DNA of 64,000 nucleotides from Tribonema minus (lineage: Eukaryota > Sar > Xanthophyceae > Tribonematales > Tribonemataceae), in NCBI GenBank assembly GCA_017506865.1, contig JAFCMP010000064.1, positions 290,607-354,606 on the forward strand. Direction: 5' to 3'. Below the pieces are notes generated by a model. It was not told where the DNA came from. It saw only the letters and a program-made list of their open reading frames with translations, and searched no databases. The position numbers and the translations under genes were made by a program. How positions within the stretch are numbered: position 1 is the first letter of the stretch; every line of letters begins with the position of its first letter. This document shows, piece after piece, positions 23,461 through 34,526 of the stretch.

Positions 23461-24409
23461 AACTCCAATGACAAGGGCTCTGTGAGCTTCTCTGACTCGT
23501 GCTTAGGCCCAAAAGTGATGTCGCAACTACGTGCGGCGCTGCCGCTGCAGCCCCGCCGTAGCAGCGGCAGCAGCAGCAGGTCGCCGCCGCGGTAGCAGCG
23601 GCAGCAGCAGCGGCGCCAGCGGCGGTGCGCGCCGTCGCGTCATGCCGGACCATCGCGAGCACGTCATTCACAAACGCGAGGTAGCGGACGAAGGACTGCT
23701 GCACGGCGGCGGCGGTGGGCGTCGTGCGCCGCATAGCGTTGGCACAGGGCGTGCGCAGCACTCGATTCAACATTGACCAATATCAGGCTGTCCAGTACGC
23801 GCAGAATCTGCGCGTGGGGGCGGAATTGTCAAGGGGGGGGGGGGGGAGGGGGGTGCTCGTAGGGTTAGGGCGCAGGGTGGGGGTTATTTGTGCCAGCGCT
23901 CACTGGCAGCAGCGTGTGTGGCCATGTGCGCAAGGTGCAGCGGGTTGGCGAGGGTACATTTAGCAAACTTTGAAGGCGCCAGACAGGGGAGAGTAGGCTT
24001 GGAATGAACAGGAGGGGGCCATGGCTGCAGAGTGGCTGTCGCAGGCGTTCGCCATCTGCTGAATATCGTGCTGCCCATGCGCGTGCAGATGTCACCAGAG
24101 TTCAACACCAGTTCACTACTTAAAACAAGCAAAGTTCAGTCACTTGAGTCTACTACTTCTGAAGTACTTCTATACGCCACAAAACACTCTGTGCATCTAC
24201 GCTGCACGTACCTGCAAAAAGGCAACAAGCTCTGAAACGACACGTGCTACACAGGTACTGTTTCACACTTCTGAACCTGCACTTGGCAATATGCAGACCT
24301 GTAGGTAGTCAACATCGTACAACTGAGAGTATAATAGGCGAAAGTACGGTACGGGCAAGGCCATGAGTACCCCCATGTGTGTGCAACAGGTTCACTGCTT
24401 GGAACGCAC

Positions 24410-24596
24410 CTGCTGACTGGCGATGCATGCCTCATGACCGCGATTCAAGCCCGCAAAGGCCATTTTGAGCTGCAGACCCTCCCTCGCGAACTGTCGCGCT
24501 GTGTCTTCCAACAGGTCCTGGACCTGCTGGGCCTCGTAAGAAGTGATTTCAAGTGCATCGCGGTAGTTTTCAGGTCTCATCCCGGTGCATTTCAGG
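24410..24596 (-). CDS. Candidate exon of an unidentified minus-strand gene
   Basis: The acceptor 'ctggacag' and donor 'cagcag|gtgcg' bound an open frame containing GMRPENYRDALEITSYEAQQ and then VQDLLEDTARQFAREG, a helical, charged segment. The duplicated copy at about 25355-25535 aligns (MRPDACDAL, QAQQAQEDTARQVAR) but has two in-frame stops, so this exon appears to be the one under constraint. Other possible exons of the same locus are at about 23640-23770 (RTTPTAAAVQQSFVRYLAF) and 26725-26945 (GRAVGKFVVLNGTDLLACV, donor gtgcgcag). The family is unknown. Confidence 0.35.
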
Positions 24597-25354
24597 CTGT
24601 CCAGTATGCGCAAAACTGCGCGTGGGGGCGGGATTGTTCAGGGAAGGGGGAGGTAGGGGGCACGTAGGGTTAGGGTTCAAGGTCAGGGGTACTTGCACCA
24701 GCGCTCAGCAGCGTATGTGGCCATGTGCACAGTTGGTGACGGTACGGTTAATGAGGTTGAAAGGCGCCAGACAAGGGAGAGTAGGCAGGGACAGAACGGG
24801 GGGGGGGGCACGGCTGCAGTGTGGCTGCCGCATTGGCCACTGGCAGCTGCTGAGCAGCTTCTGCCGATGCGCGTGCAGATGGTGACCATCAGACTTCAAC
24901 ACAAGTGCACTATGATACGAGCAAACTCCCGGGCACTTGAGTCTAATAGATCGCCGCAAGGTCACCACAATGGCGACCGGTGCCCATAAATCTCACAGAG
25001 ATGGCATACATACCCTCATGTGCAACTGCGCTGTACACACTTGCAACAAGGCAACGAGATATGACACGAATGCGCCACTGGGGTGTTTCTTGAGCTCAGC
25101 AGTAGGCCAACTTTATATGTCTGAGCTGCAAATGACAGTATGCAGACTCGTGGAATCGCATATTGTCAAGATCAGACACCGCAGAGTATGATAGTTGTGA
25201 GTACGCGTAAGGCCATGCGTATCCAACACGTTCACTGCCGGCTCTTTGGCGATGCACACCTCAAGACTGCACACCTCAAAGTGTGATAATCACGAGCATG
25301 CGGCATGAGTGCCCGTACGTGTGTCGAACAGGTTCACTGATCAAAACGCACCTG

Positions 25355-25535
25355 CTGCTTGGCGATGCATGCCCCATGGCAGCATTTGAAGTCCGCAAAG
25401 GCCGGTGTGAGCAGCAGACCCTACCTCGCGACCTGTCGCGCTGTGTCTTCCTGGGCCTGCTGGGCCTGGCAAGCAGTGAGTCAAAGGGCATCGCAGGCGT
25501 CTGGTCAGGTCTCATCCCGGTGTATGTTTTAGTGA
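25355..25535 (-). pseudogene. Pseudo-copy of the exon at 24410-24596
   Basis: The minus-strand frame MRPDACDAL aligns to the first copy through QAQQAQEDTARQVAR and ends ACIAKQQ before a conserved 'gtgcgtt' donor. In-frame TGA and TAG codons interrupt it. It lies in unit 2 of the tandem duplication. Confidence 0.45.
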
Positions 25536-26199
25536 CAATGCTTAGGGCCACCTGCATGCCCCTGTTGTGCGTTTCCGTCGCCGCCGCCGCCGCCGCGGCC
25601 GCCAGCACAGCCGCCATCATCTTACTGCGCGTGTCGCAATCAGCTCCCGCACGAGCGGCGCGCGCCAGTGTTACCGAGACAGGACAGGGGGACGCGCGGC
25701 GATGGTCATTCGCTCGTGTATGTGAACCTATCATCAAGATGTACTGCATTCAGGTGTGCCATGTACTTGCCTGTGTGCAAGGCCAGTGGACTGACTTCCT
25801 GGTTTTTGAGGAGGCAGCCACAACAGAGCAGCAGCTTCAGGAACAATGCTTGCTTGCGGCGGGTTTCACTGTTCAGCAGCAATGACCACTGCAGCAGTGT
25901 CAAAATGTTTTGCGTGCTGCACACAACCACTGTGGCAGAAGCTAGCTGTTGTGATCTTTGCTGCAATCGCCTGCCTACTCCGCGGTGTATGCAAGGCGCA
26001 CGCCAACAATGCACACATATTGGTCCACGGTATCATCGCACAACGCTTTGCCACACTGCTCAGCGGCAGGACACTCCGCCACAATTTTCAGCATCGCACG
26101 CGACGGCAAACAGAGCGACACGCACGCCAGCATGCATACACTATCGCACAACGCTTTTCCACACAGCAGCAGGACACTGCGCCACAATGCGTCCCACAC

Positions 26200-27969
26200 G
26201 GCGGCAAACAGGGTGAGACGCACCTCCGCTACGCTGAGCCCGCTGCCGCCGCCGCCGCCGCCGCCGCGGACGCCGCCGTCGTAGCCGGGTCCGCTGCTGG
26301 GGCGCCTGCTGCCAGTGTGCGTCTCGCTGGTGCTGTTGCCGGCTCCGGTGCTGGGGCGCCTGCGTCTCGCTGGTGCTGTTGCCGCCGCCGCTGTTGCCAC
26401 TGCTGCTGCCAGTGCAGAGGTACCTGTTGACGACGGCTGTGATCTGGCGCAGCAGCGCGGTGTAAAGGCGCGCGGGAATGCGCCGTGCTCGTACCTGCCG
26501 CACACGAGTGCTAAGCGAAGGTGCAGCGGCAGCAGGGTTAGGGGTTACGGGTTCCTGGCGACGAGAAGCAGGCTCAGATAGCGCGCGCTTGATGAACAAA
26601 GCGGGCGATGTCGGGTTGCCGCCCCAGTGTGCACTTCGAGAAAGTCAAGGCAACGATACAAAAACGCCTCTAGTGTGGCTTGTGCGGCTCAACAGCGGTA
26701 CAGTGCGCTAGCAGGGCTGCGCACCTCACTCATGGCGGGCGTGCTGGCGCCCATGCACCTGCCACTGGTGCTCGCCGCCGGCACCACCTTGCAGACGCAT
26801 GCTAGCAGGTCCGTGCCGTTGAGCACGACAAATTTGCCAACAGCGCGCCCCCGTGCATGCGCATCAGTGCCGCTGCCGCCGCCGCCGCCGCTCGGCATGG
26901 GCGTGCCATGGTGACTGGTGTTGAGCAGCGCCACCGTCAGCCTGAGGACGCTGCCACTGCCGCCTCTGCTGCTGCTGCTGCGCTCCTCCTTGCTGCTGCT
27001 GCGAGCGCCCCTTTACTCTTAGGTTCATGGCATTGCAGTACATGTTGGACGCCCTGCTGGTGGATCGGCGTTTTGTTGCGTGCGGCAGTGTGTGCCGTAT
27101 TGAAGTTATGGTCAGCCCAATGCTCCGCACAACTGACGGCCGGGGCTTTCTCAGGCATTTTCTAGGCATTTTCTTACTGCTTTTGCGTCAGTATGGCTGA
27201 CACCACTTCAATGCTGCCAGCAGGGCTCTATGCACTGCAATTTCAGCTTGCCGGTGCTTGGCGGCTAGAGCAAAGTGCCATATGCAGTGCACACCTACTG
27301 TAACACTAAGCAGATCGAGAGCTCCTGCACTGCGCGTAGGAAGGTTGGCTGAGCAGCTCGCTGTCTTGTACTTGAACAATCCTTGAAGGTTTGTATAGTT
27401 GCCGACTCATGGCCCTGGCACACACACACAATGAGAGGACGCACCTGTGCATGAGCTGGTCTGGTGCAATTGCCGGTTGTGGTCGTCATGTAACTGGCGT
27501 TGTCAATGGCAGGTACACATGCATTTTGCTGTGGAAGGGCTGTACATCCATCCAGCAGTGCAACACACTTCAAAAAGTACCGTGTATGTGGTCAGCTGTG
27601 TCTGTCACAACAATTGCGCATCACATGTGCAAGCTGGTCAAAGTGGCCGAGCCAAACCTGAATGCGTCACATCTCACCAAATGATCAAGGTGACGTCAAT
27701 CAGAGGTGAAAGTGCCAAACGCATGCATGTTCACATGATTGTCAGACCACATGTTTGGAATGAAAGGCAGCGACAACGGCCAGTGCATGATCTGATTGAC
27801 TCGCAAACAACTGCAGGAGCAAAGGGTGTGTTAGCGACACATACTGCCAGGCTGGTCATGTAATAAGTTTCCTGCATTGCCATTGACGTTGGTGTGTGTT
27901 GTGTCGCACAGCAGTGCTCACCATGACCTGACATCGGTGAAAGCACTAGCTGACGAGCACAGACCCCTG
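26200..27969. other. GCN microsatellite-rich, gene-poor region
   Basis: (GCC)n/(CGG)n runs occur at about 26240-26275 and 26870-26890, with mixed Ala/Gln/Arg-coding repeats through 26400-27010. Only the candidate exon at about 26725-26945 (minus) is protein-like outside repeats. From 27180 to 27969 nothing was recognised. Confidence 0.35.
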
Positions 27970-29097
27970 CTACTCATAGTCAGATCTAGCAGAGCGCTTC
28001 TTCTTCTTGCCCTCGCGCAGAGCGCCGGCACGATGACCTGAGCTATCGAGATCGGGCGGCGTCATGAGTGTCTCAAAGTACTGGCTGTCGCGGTGGCGCT
28101 TGATGTAGTTGGCCATGCGCACAATCATGAGGCGCTTGCGGTACCCCGTGAGACTGGGGTTACGCGCGATGGCCGTCCACATGTTGCAGAGCTCTGAGTA
28201 CTCCTCGTCCTCCGGCGTGACCGCTAGATCGGGGGGCATCTGCAGCTCGGCGACCAGTTCGTGGAGGGTGCGCGCACGCATGTACGGCAACCCCCCCTTC
28301 CCCGGCTTGGCCCAGACCTCAACCGTCTCTTCGTAATCATCCATCATGGCCAGAGCCTCCTGACTGTACTCGTCCTCACCCTCCTCCGCGTCCGGATCGG
28401 TTCCGGACGCCATCGCCTCATACGCCTTCTGCATCTCCATGTAGTCCTCCTCGTCACTGTCGACCTCCTCGCCGTCCTTTTTGGCATCCCCATCGCGGTC
28501 GTCGTCGCTGTCTCCCGCGTCGTTGTAGCCTGCTGCACGGCGGCGCCGGCGCGCAACGCCCTCATCGTCATCATCACTATCAAACTCTGCGCCATAGGCG
28601 GAAACACCGCCGTCGCGCCCCCCCCGTCCGCCGCGCCCGCCGCCGCCGCCGCCGCCGCCGCCGCGCCCGCCGCCGCCGCCCGCCTTTGCTGTTGTGCGCT
28701 GCATGGGGCCCCGCGAGACAGTGCCTGTTGATCGGCCACCGCGCTGCGCCCCCCGTGCAGCACCGCTGTCTCCGAAACCTGAGGCGCTGGATGGCTTACG
28801 CGGCGCTAGGCCGCGGGCAGGCGACCTCAGTTTGGTTTCGATGTCGTCCCCTTTCTGACTTACATAGCCTTCGAACGATCCAGTGCCTCGGCCTATCGCC
28901 GTCGGGCGCCCTTGCTGGTTGCGTCCACCTGTTGCATCGTCTGACAGGCCGCGAGACTGATGCTGCTGCTGCAGTGGCGATGGATCACGAGCGATCCCAG
29001 CAGCCTGCCTGTAGGCGGACAACACAGACCAGCCAGCTGATGAAGTTGTGCGGCTGGCCTGCCGCAGCACCGCCTGCCCTATGCCTGCTGCCTGCAT
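27970..29097 (-). CDS. Probable mitochondrion-targeted protein with Gly-rich and acidic middle
   Basis: The start is chosen at the ATG at 29097 because it opens MQAAGIGQAVLRQASRTTSS, an Arg/Ser/Ala-rich amphipathic presequence. The longer open frame beyond it is only antisense to the L11 gene. The protein has 375 residues: presequence; a basic disordered region; a pure Gly/Arg tract (about 165-190) encoded by CCGCCG repeats; an acidic DSDDDDEGVA / DEEDYMEMQ region; and a folded-looking C-terminal third (VEVWAKPGKGGLPYMRARTL, then LCNMWTAIARNP, then YIKRHRDSQYFETL). It ends in a Lys/Arg tail. I do not recognise the family. Pairing with mitochondrial L11 hints at a mitoribosome or mitochondrial RNA role, by inference only. 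No introns. Confidence 0.7.
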   Translation of the reverse strand: MQAAGIGQAVLRQASRTTSSAGWSVLSAYRQAAGIARDPSPLQQQHQSRGLSDDATGGRNQQGRPTAIGRGTGSFEGYVSQKGDDIETKLRSPARGLAPRKPSSASGFGDSGAARGAQRGGRSTGTVSRGPMQRTTAKAGGGGGRGGGGGGGGGRGGRGGRDGGVSAYGAEFDSDDDDEGVARRRRRAAGYNDAGDSDDDRDGDAKKDGEEVDSDEEDYMEMQKAYEAMASGTDPDAEEGEDEYSQEALAMMDDYEETVEVWAKPGKGGLPYMRARTLHELVAELQMPPDLAVTPEDEEYSELCNMWTAIARNPSLTGYRKRLMIVRMANYIKRHRDSQYFETLMTPPDLDSSGHRAGALREGKKKKRSARSDYE

Positions 29098-29212
29098 CAC
29101 GAAAGACGTCTCTGTAAACTCTGCGCAACATGCAAACTTCAACTCCTTTAGTTCAAGTACTTGAAGTACATCAGTTTTTGTTGCTGGTGTGTTGGCAGCA
29201 GAGACCCGCAGC
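29098..29212. promoter_or_regulatory. 115-bp bidirectional promoter with a 14-bp perfect palindrome
   Basis: This is the entire gap between two divergent ATGs. It contains 'aaacttcaac' at 29134-29143 and the perfect palindrome TTCAAGTACTTGAA at 29152-29165. These words resemble the TTGAA(C/G)TT motifs at other 5' ends in the window. A symmetric element midway between divergent mitochondrial genes suggests a shared regulatory site. Confidence 0.45.
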
Positions 29213-29695
29213 ATGTCGTTGGTTCGAACTGTGCGGATGCGTGTGCCTGCCGGTATGGCCAAACCTGGACCTGCCATTGGCCAGGCCTTGGGCCCACTGG
29301 GCATTAACATGATGGACTTCTGCAAGTCTTTCAATGCCAAGACACAGCACCTTCTGCCAGATACGCCCACACCAGTCGTCCTCTCCGCCTTCAGCAATCG
29401 TACATTCGAGTTCGTCATCAAGACGCCACCGACAAGCTGGCTGCTGAAGCGGTGTGCCAAGATCGATAAGGGCGCCAAGATGCCAGGACTGGAGATAGTA
29501 GGGTCTGTAGGCACAAAAGCAATCTACGAAATAGCGAAGATTAAAGCAAGGGATCAGCATTTGGACTGGCTACCGCTGGACGGAATCGCTAGGTCTGTGG
29601 CGTCTACGGCACTGAGCATGGGCTTGAAAATACGGGACGATATGAAGGCGGAGGACAGGGCCATTGCAAGGGAGCAAAAGGCAGGCAAGCAGTAG
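29213..29695 (+). CDS. MRPL11: Mitochondrial large-subunit ribosomal protein uL11m
   Basis: 160 codons from the ATG at 29213 (MSLVRTVRMRVPAGMAKPGP). It matches bacterial-type L11 along its whole length. The N-terminal domain has the PAGMAKPGPAIGQALGPLGI segment used at the GTPase-associated centre, then MMDFCKSFNAKTQ. The C-terminal rRNA-binding domain includes TPPTSWLLKRCAKIDKGA and ends in the alpha-helix IARSVASTALSMGL. Met/Phe-Cys-Lys in place of plastid-type residues, and an N-terminus that starts directly in the fold, favour the mitochondrial paralogue. An upstream in-frame extension begins at a non-ATG codon and is not used. A TGTAA lies about 185 bp downstream. Confidence 0.92.
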   Translation: MSLVRTVRMRVPAGMAKPGPAIGQALGPLGINMMDFCKSFNAKTQHLLPDTPTPVVLSAFSNRTFEFVIKTPPTSWLLKRCAKIDKGAKMPGLEIVGSVGTKAIYEIAKIKARDQHLDWLPLDGIARSVASTALSMGLKIRDDMKAEDRAIAREQKAGKQ

Positions 29696-31539
29696 CATAC
29701 TGTGAGTGAAGAATGTATATTGTTGTATACCATCAAATTGCTGCAGGCTGGTGGCTTTTTTTCTTGCTGTCACCTATACCACTGGTTCACGAGCGCATGT
29801 AGCGGTGCAAGCACAGCACTGCCGCATGCTGAGCATGCCGCAAGTTGACACTGGTGCTACGCATACTGTGTATGTTCAAATGTAAATTTCTTGCTGTGGT
29901 GACATTCAAGGCTTGTGAGTAGGTGAAGTCGGCTGCTGCTGGGACATGTCAGCTGCACTGTGTGTGTCGCTTGCTGCGGATGCTCTCGCCATCGCCGCGT
30001 TCAGTTGCTGCCTGACACCCTGGCTGCTGGTGGCATCGCTGTGCACATCGAGGCCGCTGCCCCCTCCTATAAGCTACACAAGTAACCCACACCAGTGTCT
30101 TTCGATAGATGGGGCAGCATACTTCAACAGAGGTCTATGTCTGCTTTTTTTGCGCCGGCTAGGGCTTAGTCAGATTCTTGTGTGTGTCGCACTAGACTCA
30201 GAGGAATGCCTTGCTGGCATGCATGAACTTGCTGGCACGTCTGAGGCTATATCAAGTGCTTGAGGTTAGTGTTCGCGTCTGACTCAGCTGCGGCAGTGCG
30301 TCAATATCTTGAATTCGACTGCCGGTCCCAGACTTCATTTATTTCAGTATTTGTCCTTCTACGTCTCAGCACAGTTTGCTCATCCAATCCTTGCGCCTCC
30401 GAGGTTCAAATGTGGGGATGCGATCCCTTGATGGTCATTGGCGGTCATTTCGCGTGCTGCACCACGGTCTTGACACGAATGACCTACTTCTACTTCATTT
30501 AGATGTATAAATTAGATTTCAGTTTGTGTTCGTGCTGGACGTGAAGTCTGGTGGTAGGCCACATGTGCCGGTACTTGCGCGGGAGTTGGTGCCTCCAGTT
30601 CATGATGCTTATGATCATATGTTACCGTACAGGTTGCCACGTTCCAGTCATAATCATCTACCACAGTTACGCCCAGCTTGGGCAGCGGCAGCCAGCAGAG
30701 TGTGACAGTATGAGCGCTGCCGGCAGGTCTCGCACGGTCCATCGCAGTTCATCACCTGCAGTTGTCGGTAGCACACAGCACAATCAGCATAAATGGCAGT
30801 AGTGATTGTAAAGTTGGTGGTTCAATACACTGGTTTGTGCCAGTTCAGCCCAGCTTCAAGATTGTGGTGGCAATGGCTGCATTCTGTAGGAGCATGAGCG
30901 CACTGCAGGCACGGTACCAGCTCATGGCCATTGCAGGCTGGCAGTTACAGCAGGTACGTGCTGCTGAGCTGGTGCCAGATTACTGTGGAATACACGCACT
31001 TCCAGCAGCACACAAGTTGAAGTCGTCCTTCTTTCTTGAGTCACCCTGAAACTCCCTGGTGCTGAAGCTTTTAGGCGTTGGACGCATGCATGCTGCGATC
31101 CCGGTTCCGGCGTGCGCGCCACCACAGCTGCGGCATCATATCAGCATGGTGTGCTGGTATCTAAGGCAATCAGTGCCCCTGCCTGCCATGCAAGCATGTG
31201 GATCTTGCTTAAATGCGCTTCTGGAGTTTGTATTGAGGTCTTGTGAAAAGCGCCAACGCTGGCGTGCGCACACAAGGGCGGAGTGAGGATTTTGACTTCA
31301 AATTAATTATCAGCAGCACAAATGCTCACTCTTCAAGTGTTCATGCGCATATACGCTGTCATCGCAACCTAACCCTTTAGAAAACCAACGACAAGCATAG
31401 CCCGTTCTCGGGCACCGAGAAGGGGAAGATGCGATGCCGATTCCTTTTTTAAAATCCACTTTTCGATGGCAGCACTGCAAGCCGCTCTACGCTCTGGGGA
31501 AGCGAACTGTCAGCGTCAAGACGCAGAGGGCCAGCCAGT
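29696..31539. other. Non-coding stretch
   Basis: A TGTAA signal for the L11 gene lies near 29880. Open frames at 29946-30263 and 30762-31049 have no splice context or recognisable domains. Short CCTAACCC occurs near 31366. Confidence 0.35.
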
Positions 31540-32367
31540 ATGGAACGAGATACATGGCTCAAGTCTGTGCCGGACGATCACTACCACCTCGCCAGTGATG
31601 GTAGCACTTTGTCCATCAGCACAGCAGGATTCACTGGGCCGCTGTCGTGCTCGACATGCGAGTCTCGCAGCCCGCATAAGGCCAAGGTCGTTCACTTCGC
31701 ATCCGCCGTCGACGTAAAGACGGTATACAGCGAATGGCAGGAGGCCATCATCAACAGCTTCAGGGTAGATGCAGGAAACGGGAAAGACGCTGAGGCCAGC
31801 GACATGCAGTTGTACGCCTTCGTGCAGGATCTCTACAAGGGTGTCGAGGTTACGATAAAGAAGGTGAGCGCTTGTTGAATGGCGGCCTGCTGCTTGTGCC
31901 GTCACACTGCAACCACTTTGCCATAACTCCTGCTGAACCGCTGTCCATGAACGTTTGCCGTGACGCAGGATTCCTGGCTGCCTCGAGCGGGCAAGCGCGG
32001 CATCCTGTTCTCTGAAGACGAAGGCCACTCACTGTCATGGCTGGAAACGGGGGGCTCTCTCAAGGTGCACCAAGTGCCTAGCCGGTATCTTGTGGATGTG
32101 GCGGAGGTGCCTCGCGAAGGCGGAGCGTTGCGACTGAGGTACCGTGCACGCAGCACCGGCACGCAGGAAAAGAGCGTCATCTTCGAGCATCCGAGAGTGG
32201 ACAGCTTCTCGCGCTTTAGGCGGGGTCTCTCAACGCTGGTGAACTTGCAGTCGGACTTTGCGCATGGCACCTGGGGCAAGCGTTGCACAGCTGGCTGCGG
32301 CAGTGAAGCGACGCTTCGCAGAAGCCGCTTGTCGCCACGGGCAGGGCACGCTCCCATGTCTGCCTAG
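31540..32367 (+). CDS. Two-exon gene, unidentified beta-rich protein
   Basis: Exon 1 is 31540-31863 (108 codons). A 105-bp intron follows, 31864-31968 (gtgagc...gacgcag). Exon 2 is 31969-32367, ending in TAG, for 240 residues in all. The intron length is a multiple of three, but retention would introduce the TGA just inside it. The protein opens MERDTWLKSVPDDHYHLASD and has alternating beta-like segments (ILFSEDEGHSLSWLETGGSL, VHQVPSRYLVDVAEVPREGG, ALRLRYRARSTG) and a helix (RFRRGLSTLVNLQSDF). This is the secondary-structure order of a PH-like domain: seven strands, then a capping helix. The PH-like call is an impression, not a motif match. The last 40 residues are basic and probably disordered. 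Confidence 0.55.
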
Positions 32368-33433
32368 CCGCAATGCGAGCTGGTCAGCGTCAACATGCTT
32401 CAGCTGCAGACTCATGAAACGTTGTATATACATGTGCAGCACTCTCACACGGCTAGGACGATCAGCACAGATAGTCTATTGCAGGCAGCAATCTGGAGAA
32501 GCGGGGCCTCTTGTCTAGACCTTGCGCCCGACGCTAACTAGATGCTCAGAGCCACAATCATAAGCTAGGATGATAGGTCATGGCCTCATGATAGACAGCA
32601 TCATACGCGTTGCCTGTTTGTCAGTCAGCGCATGCATTTTGGTATGGCAGGTAGCTCCATGGGCGCTGGCAGTCGAATGCAGGACAATGTCATGCAGCCG
32701 CGTGAAGCCCTGTTGAAGGGTGCAGTCTCGTGCGCAACATGCCTGCTCAGTGATGCTGTCGTAATAAACACGTCAACCTTGCCCAAGATACTTAAATCTC
32801 TGGATTGTTGTCAGTTCTTGCTATCTCAAAGCAACCTTGCATGTACAATGTGGGCACTGTTGCTGCCAATTCTGTCTGCACTTGTGCATGCTACCTTCAT
32901 ACCTGTGTACTGTTTGTCAGTCAGCAGAACATCGAGATTGCTGCAGTTGGACATAGCTGTAGTTGCAGTACGCCGTTGTGCACGCCATGACTGTAAAAGT
33001 TGATGCATGAATACTGGTCAAACTTGTGCATGTAATAGCTACACCATAGCGCCTCTCAGTTTGCTACCTTTGCCTGTTCAATGTTGCTTCACCCATGTTG
33101 ACTTCTCATGTGTTACCTCTGCCTTGTTAAAATAAAGCACTCAGGTGATCTTGTAAGAACCAGGGTGTGATAAAACAATGCAGCTCTGTCCTGAGGGTAC
33201 CGGTAGCAACCATGCGCCTGGCACCTGCATGTCAACAGCAAACATGTGCATGTGGTGCAGGCTAAACGATGTCGAGGCACAGCACTGTGTGGTTGATCGT
33301 GGCAGCCATATGTCGTAGCCTGCGTGTGTTCATCTTATACTGCATGTGCATGTATGAATACACAAGAGCAAGTGCTCCAAAGCAATATCATCAGTGCGAG
33401 AAGTTCATTGCAACCAATTGCGGCAAGTACCTG
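32368..33433. other. Non-coding stretch, nothing recognised
   Basis: No ORF with domain or splice support was found. Confidence 0.3.
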
Positions 33434-33504
33434 GCTGCTGCGTTGACGCAAGCTTTTCGATTGCATAGGCAACCCGGCCTCCCTTGGGCTTTGATAAATA
33501 CAAG
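33434..33504 (+). repeat. Solo copy of a retroelement 3' tail
   Basis: 71 bp (gctgctgcgttgacgcaagc ... gataaatacaag) is nearly identical, in inverse orientation, to 18645-18715 directly after the retroelement ORF there. The few differences include 'ggctttgataaat' against 'ggcctttataaat'. It is probably a severely 5'-truncated insertion or a SINE-like derivative. Confidence 0.6.
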
Positions 33505-34077
33505 TCCATACGTACCTGGCATGATCATCATGATCTTGCAGCACTATCATGATGCCGCAGTATGCGTATGGCGCTTGCCACTGCACTGCACCCTGAGCAA
33601 GGTAATGGTGTGGCAGGCCTCAGAGCACAGCCAGTACAAGCAGTGTGATGCTCTTTGTTGACAATGAGGGGGTGCTGCGAGCAAGCATTACTATAGTATA
33701 GGCTACAACCGCTGCGTGCTGTGGTTCATCTACATTGAGGTGTTTCAAAACCAATGAGTTGGAATGATGCCCAAACATGCTGCAGTAAGGCGCACTGTAT
33801 GATGGAAACTTCATTGATCTGAAAGCACCACCGCTGTTCAGTGGCAGTGCCAACGAGGACAAGTTACAGGGTGACTGAACCTGTGACTACATGTCTGCCA
33901 CCTGTGCACGCGTTTTAATTTTGGTGTACTGCACGCGGCGTATGCGTGGATGTATGTATGTATGTATGTGGTGACGGTGTGTATGCACACATCAGCAAAC
34001 CTGCACAGCTCGCAACTTGGCAATTTTACCATCGCACCAAACCTCCCACTGTGATGCTGCAACGCCTTGAAATTTTT

Positions 34078-34526
34078 GTTGCTGGTTGTTCTCCAGCGAG
34101 TCGCAGGATGGACATTGTGCTGCCTGCCGACGCCTTTCTGGTGACCGGCTACGACGACTCGACACATCAACTACCGCTCATGGTGGACGTCACCTGCTTT
34201 GAGGCACAGGTGGCGTCGTGGGCGCAGAAGACTGCAGCAGACCCCGAGCGTTGCTGCCGCAACCGAGAGGCCGCCAAAAGTACCCACTATTCTGGTCATT
34301 ATGATCAGAAATGCTACAAACTTGCTACTTTGGCAATCGGTCATTCGGCAGCATCGCGGAGCACGGGCGGAAGCTGCTGGAGGCTATGGCGACGGAGTAT
34401 GCCAGCAGGATGTCAGTGCCCGGAGGAGCGCGCTCTAAAGCTCTTAAGGGCATCGCCCTGGCGCGCTTACGCTCGGCACTGTCGGCAGCGCTCCACATGG
34501 CGTACTCTGCCATGGCCGTGTCATGA
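34078..34526 (+). pseudogene. Retroelement C-terminal domain remnant, frameshifted
   Basis: The plus-strand frame has SRRMDIVLPADAF, PLMVDVTCFEAQVASW, KSTHYSGHYDQKCYKLATL. Then, after a one-base shift near 34338, it has FGSIAEHGRKLLEAMATEYA. The order (RMD / MVDV / K..HY / G..G..LL..MA) matches the domain at 18716-19393, from a different subfamily. There are no 5' motifs, so only the C-terminal end survives. Confidence 0.5.

Larger units (their letters stand above)
23765..25535. repeat. Segmental tandem duplication, about 0.83-0.94 kb per unit
   Basis: Unit 1 (about 23765-24590) and unit 2 (about 24590-25535) share ordered blocks. These are 'caggctgtccagta.gcgca', a poly-G tract, 'gtagggttaggg', 'gtgtggccatgtgc', 'gaaggcgccagaca', 'gatgcgcgtgcagat', 'aacaggttcactg', 'cgcacctgctg..tggcgatgcatgcc' and 'cctgtcgcgctgtgtcttcc'. 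Divergence with many indels shows it is old. The unit includes one minus-strand exon. Confidence 0.6.

Noticed and set aside
26141-27010. Several long overlapping frames on both strands
   Set aside because: They are produced by GCC/CGG/CAG microsatellites and are low-complexity in every frame.
29098-29514. Extension of the minus-strand mitochondrial gene to 29514
   Set aside because: This part is antisense to uL11m. The presequence-bearing ATG at 29097 is a better start.
33946-34077. Upstream part of the plus-strand frame before the retroelement remnant
   Set aside because: It derives from a (TGTA)n microsatellite and has no protein-like features.
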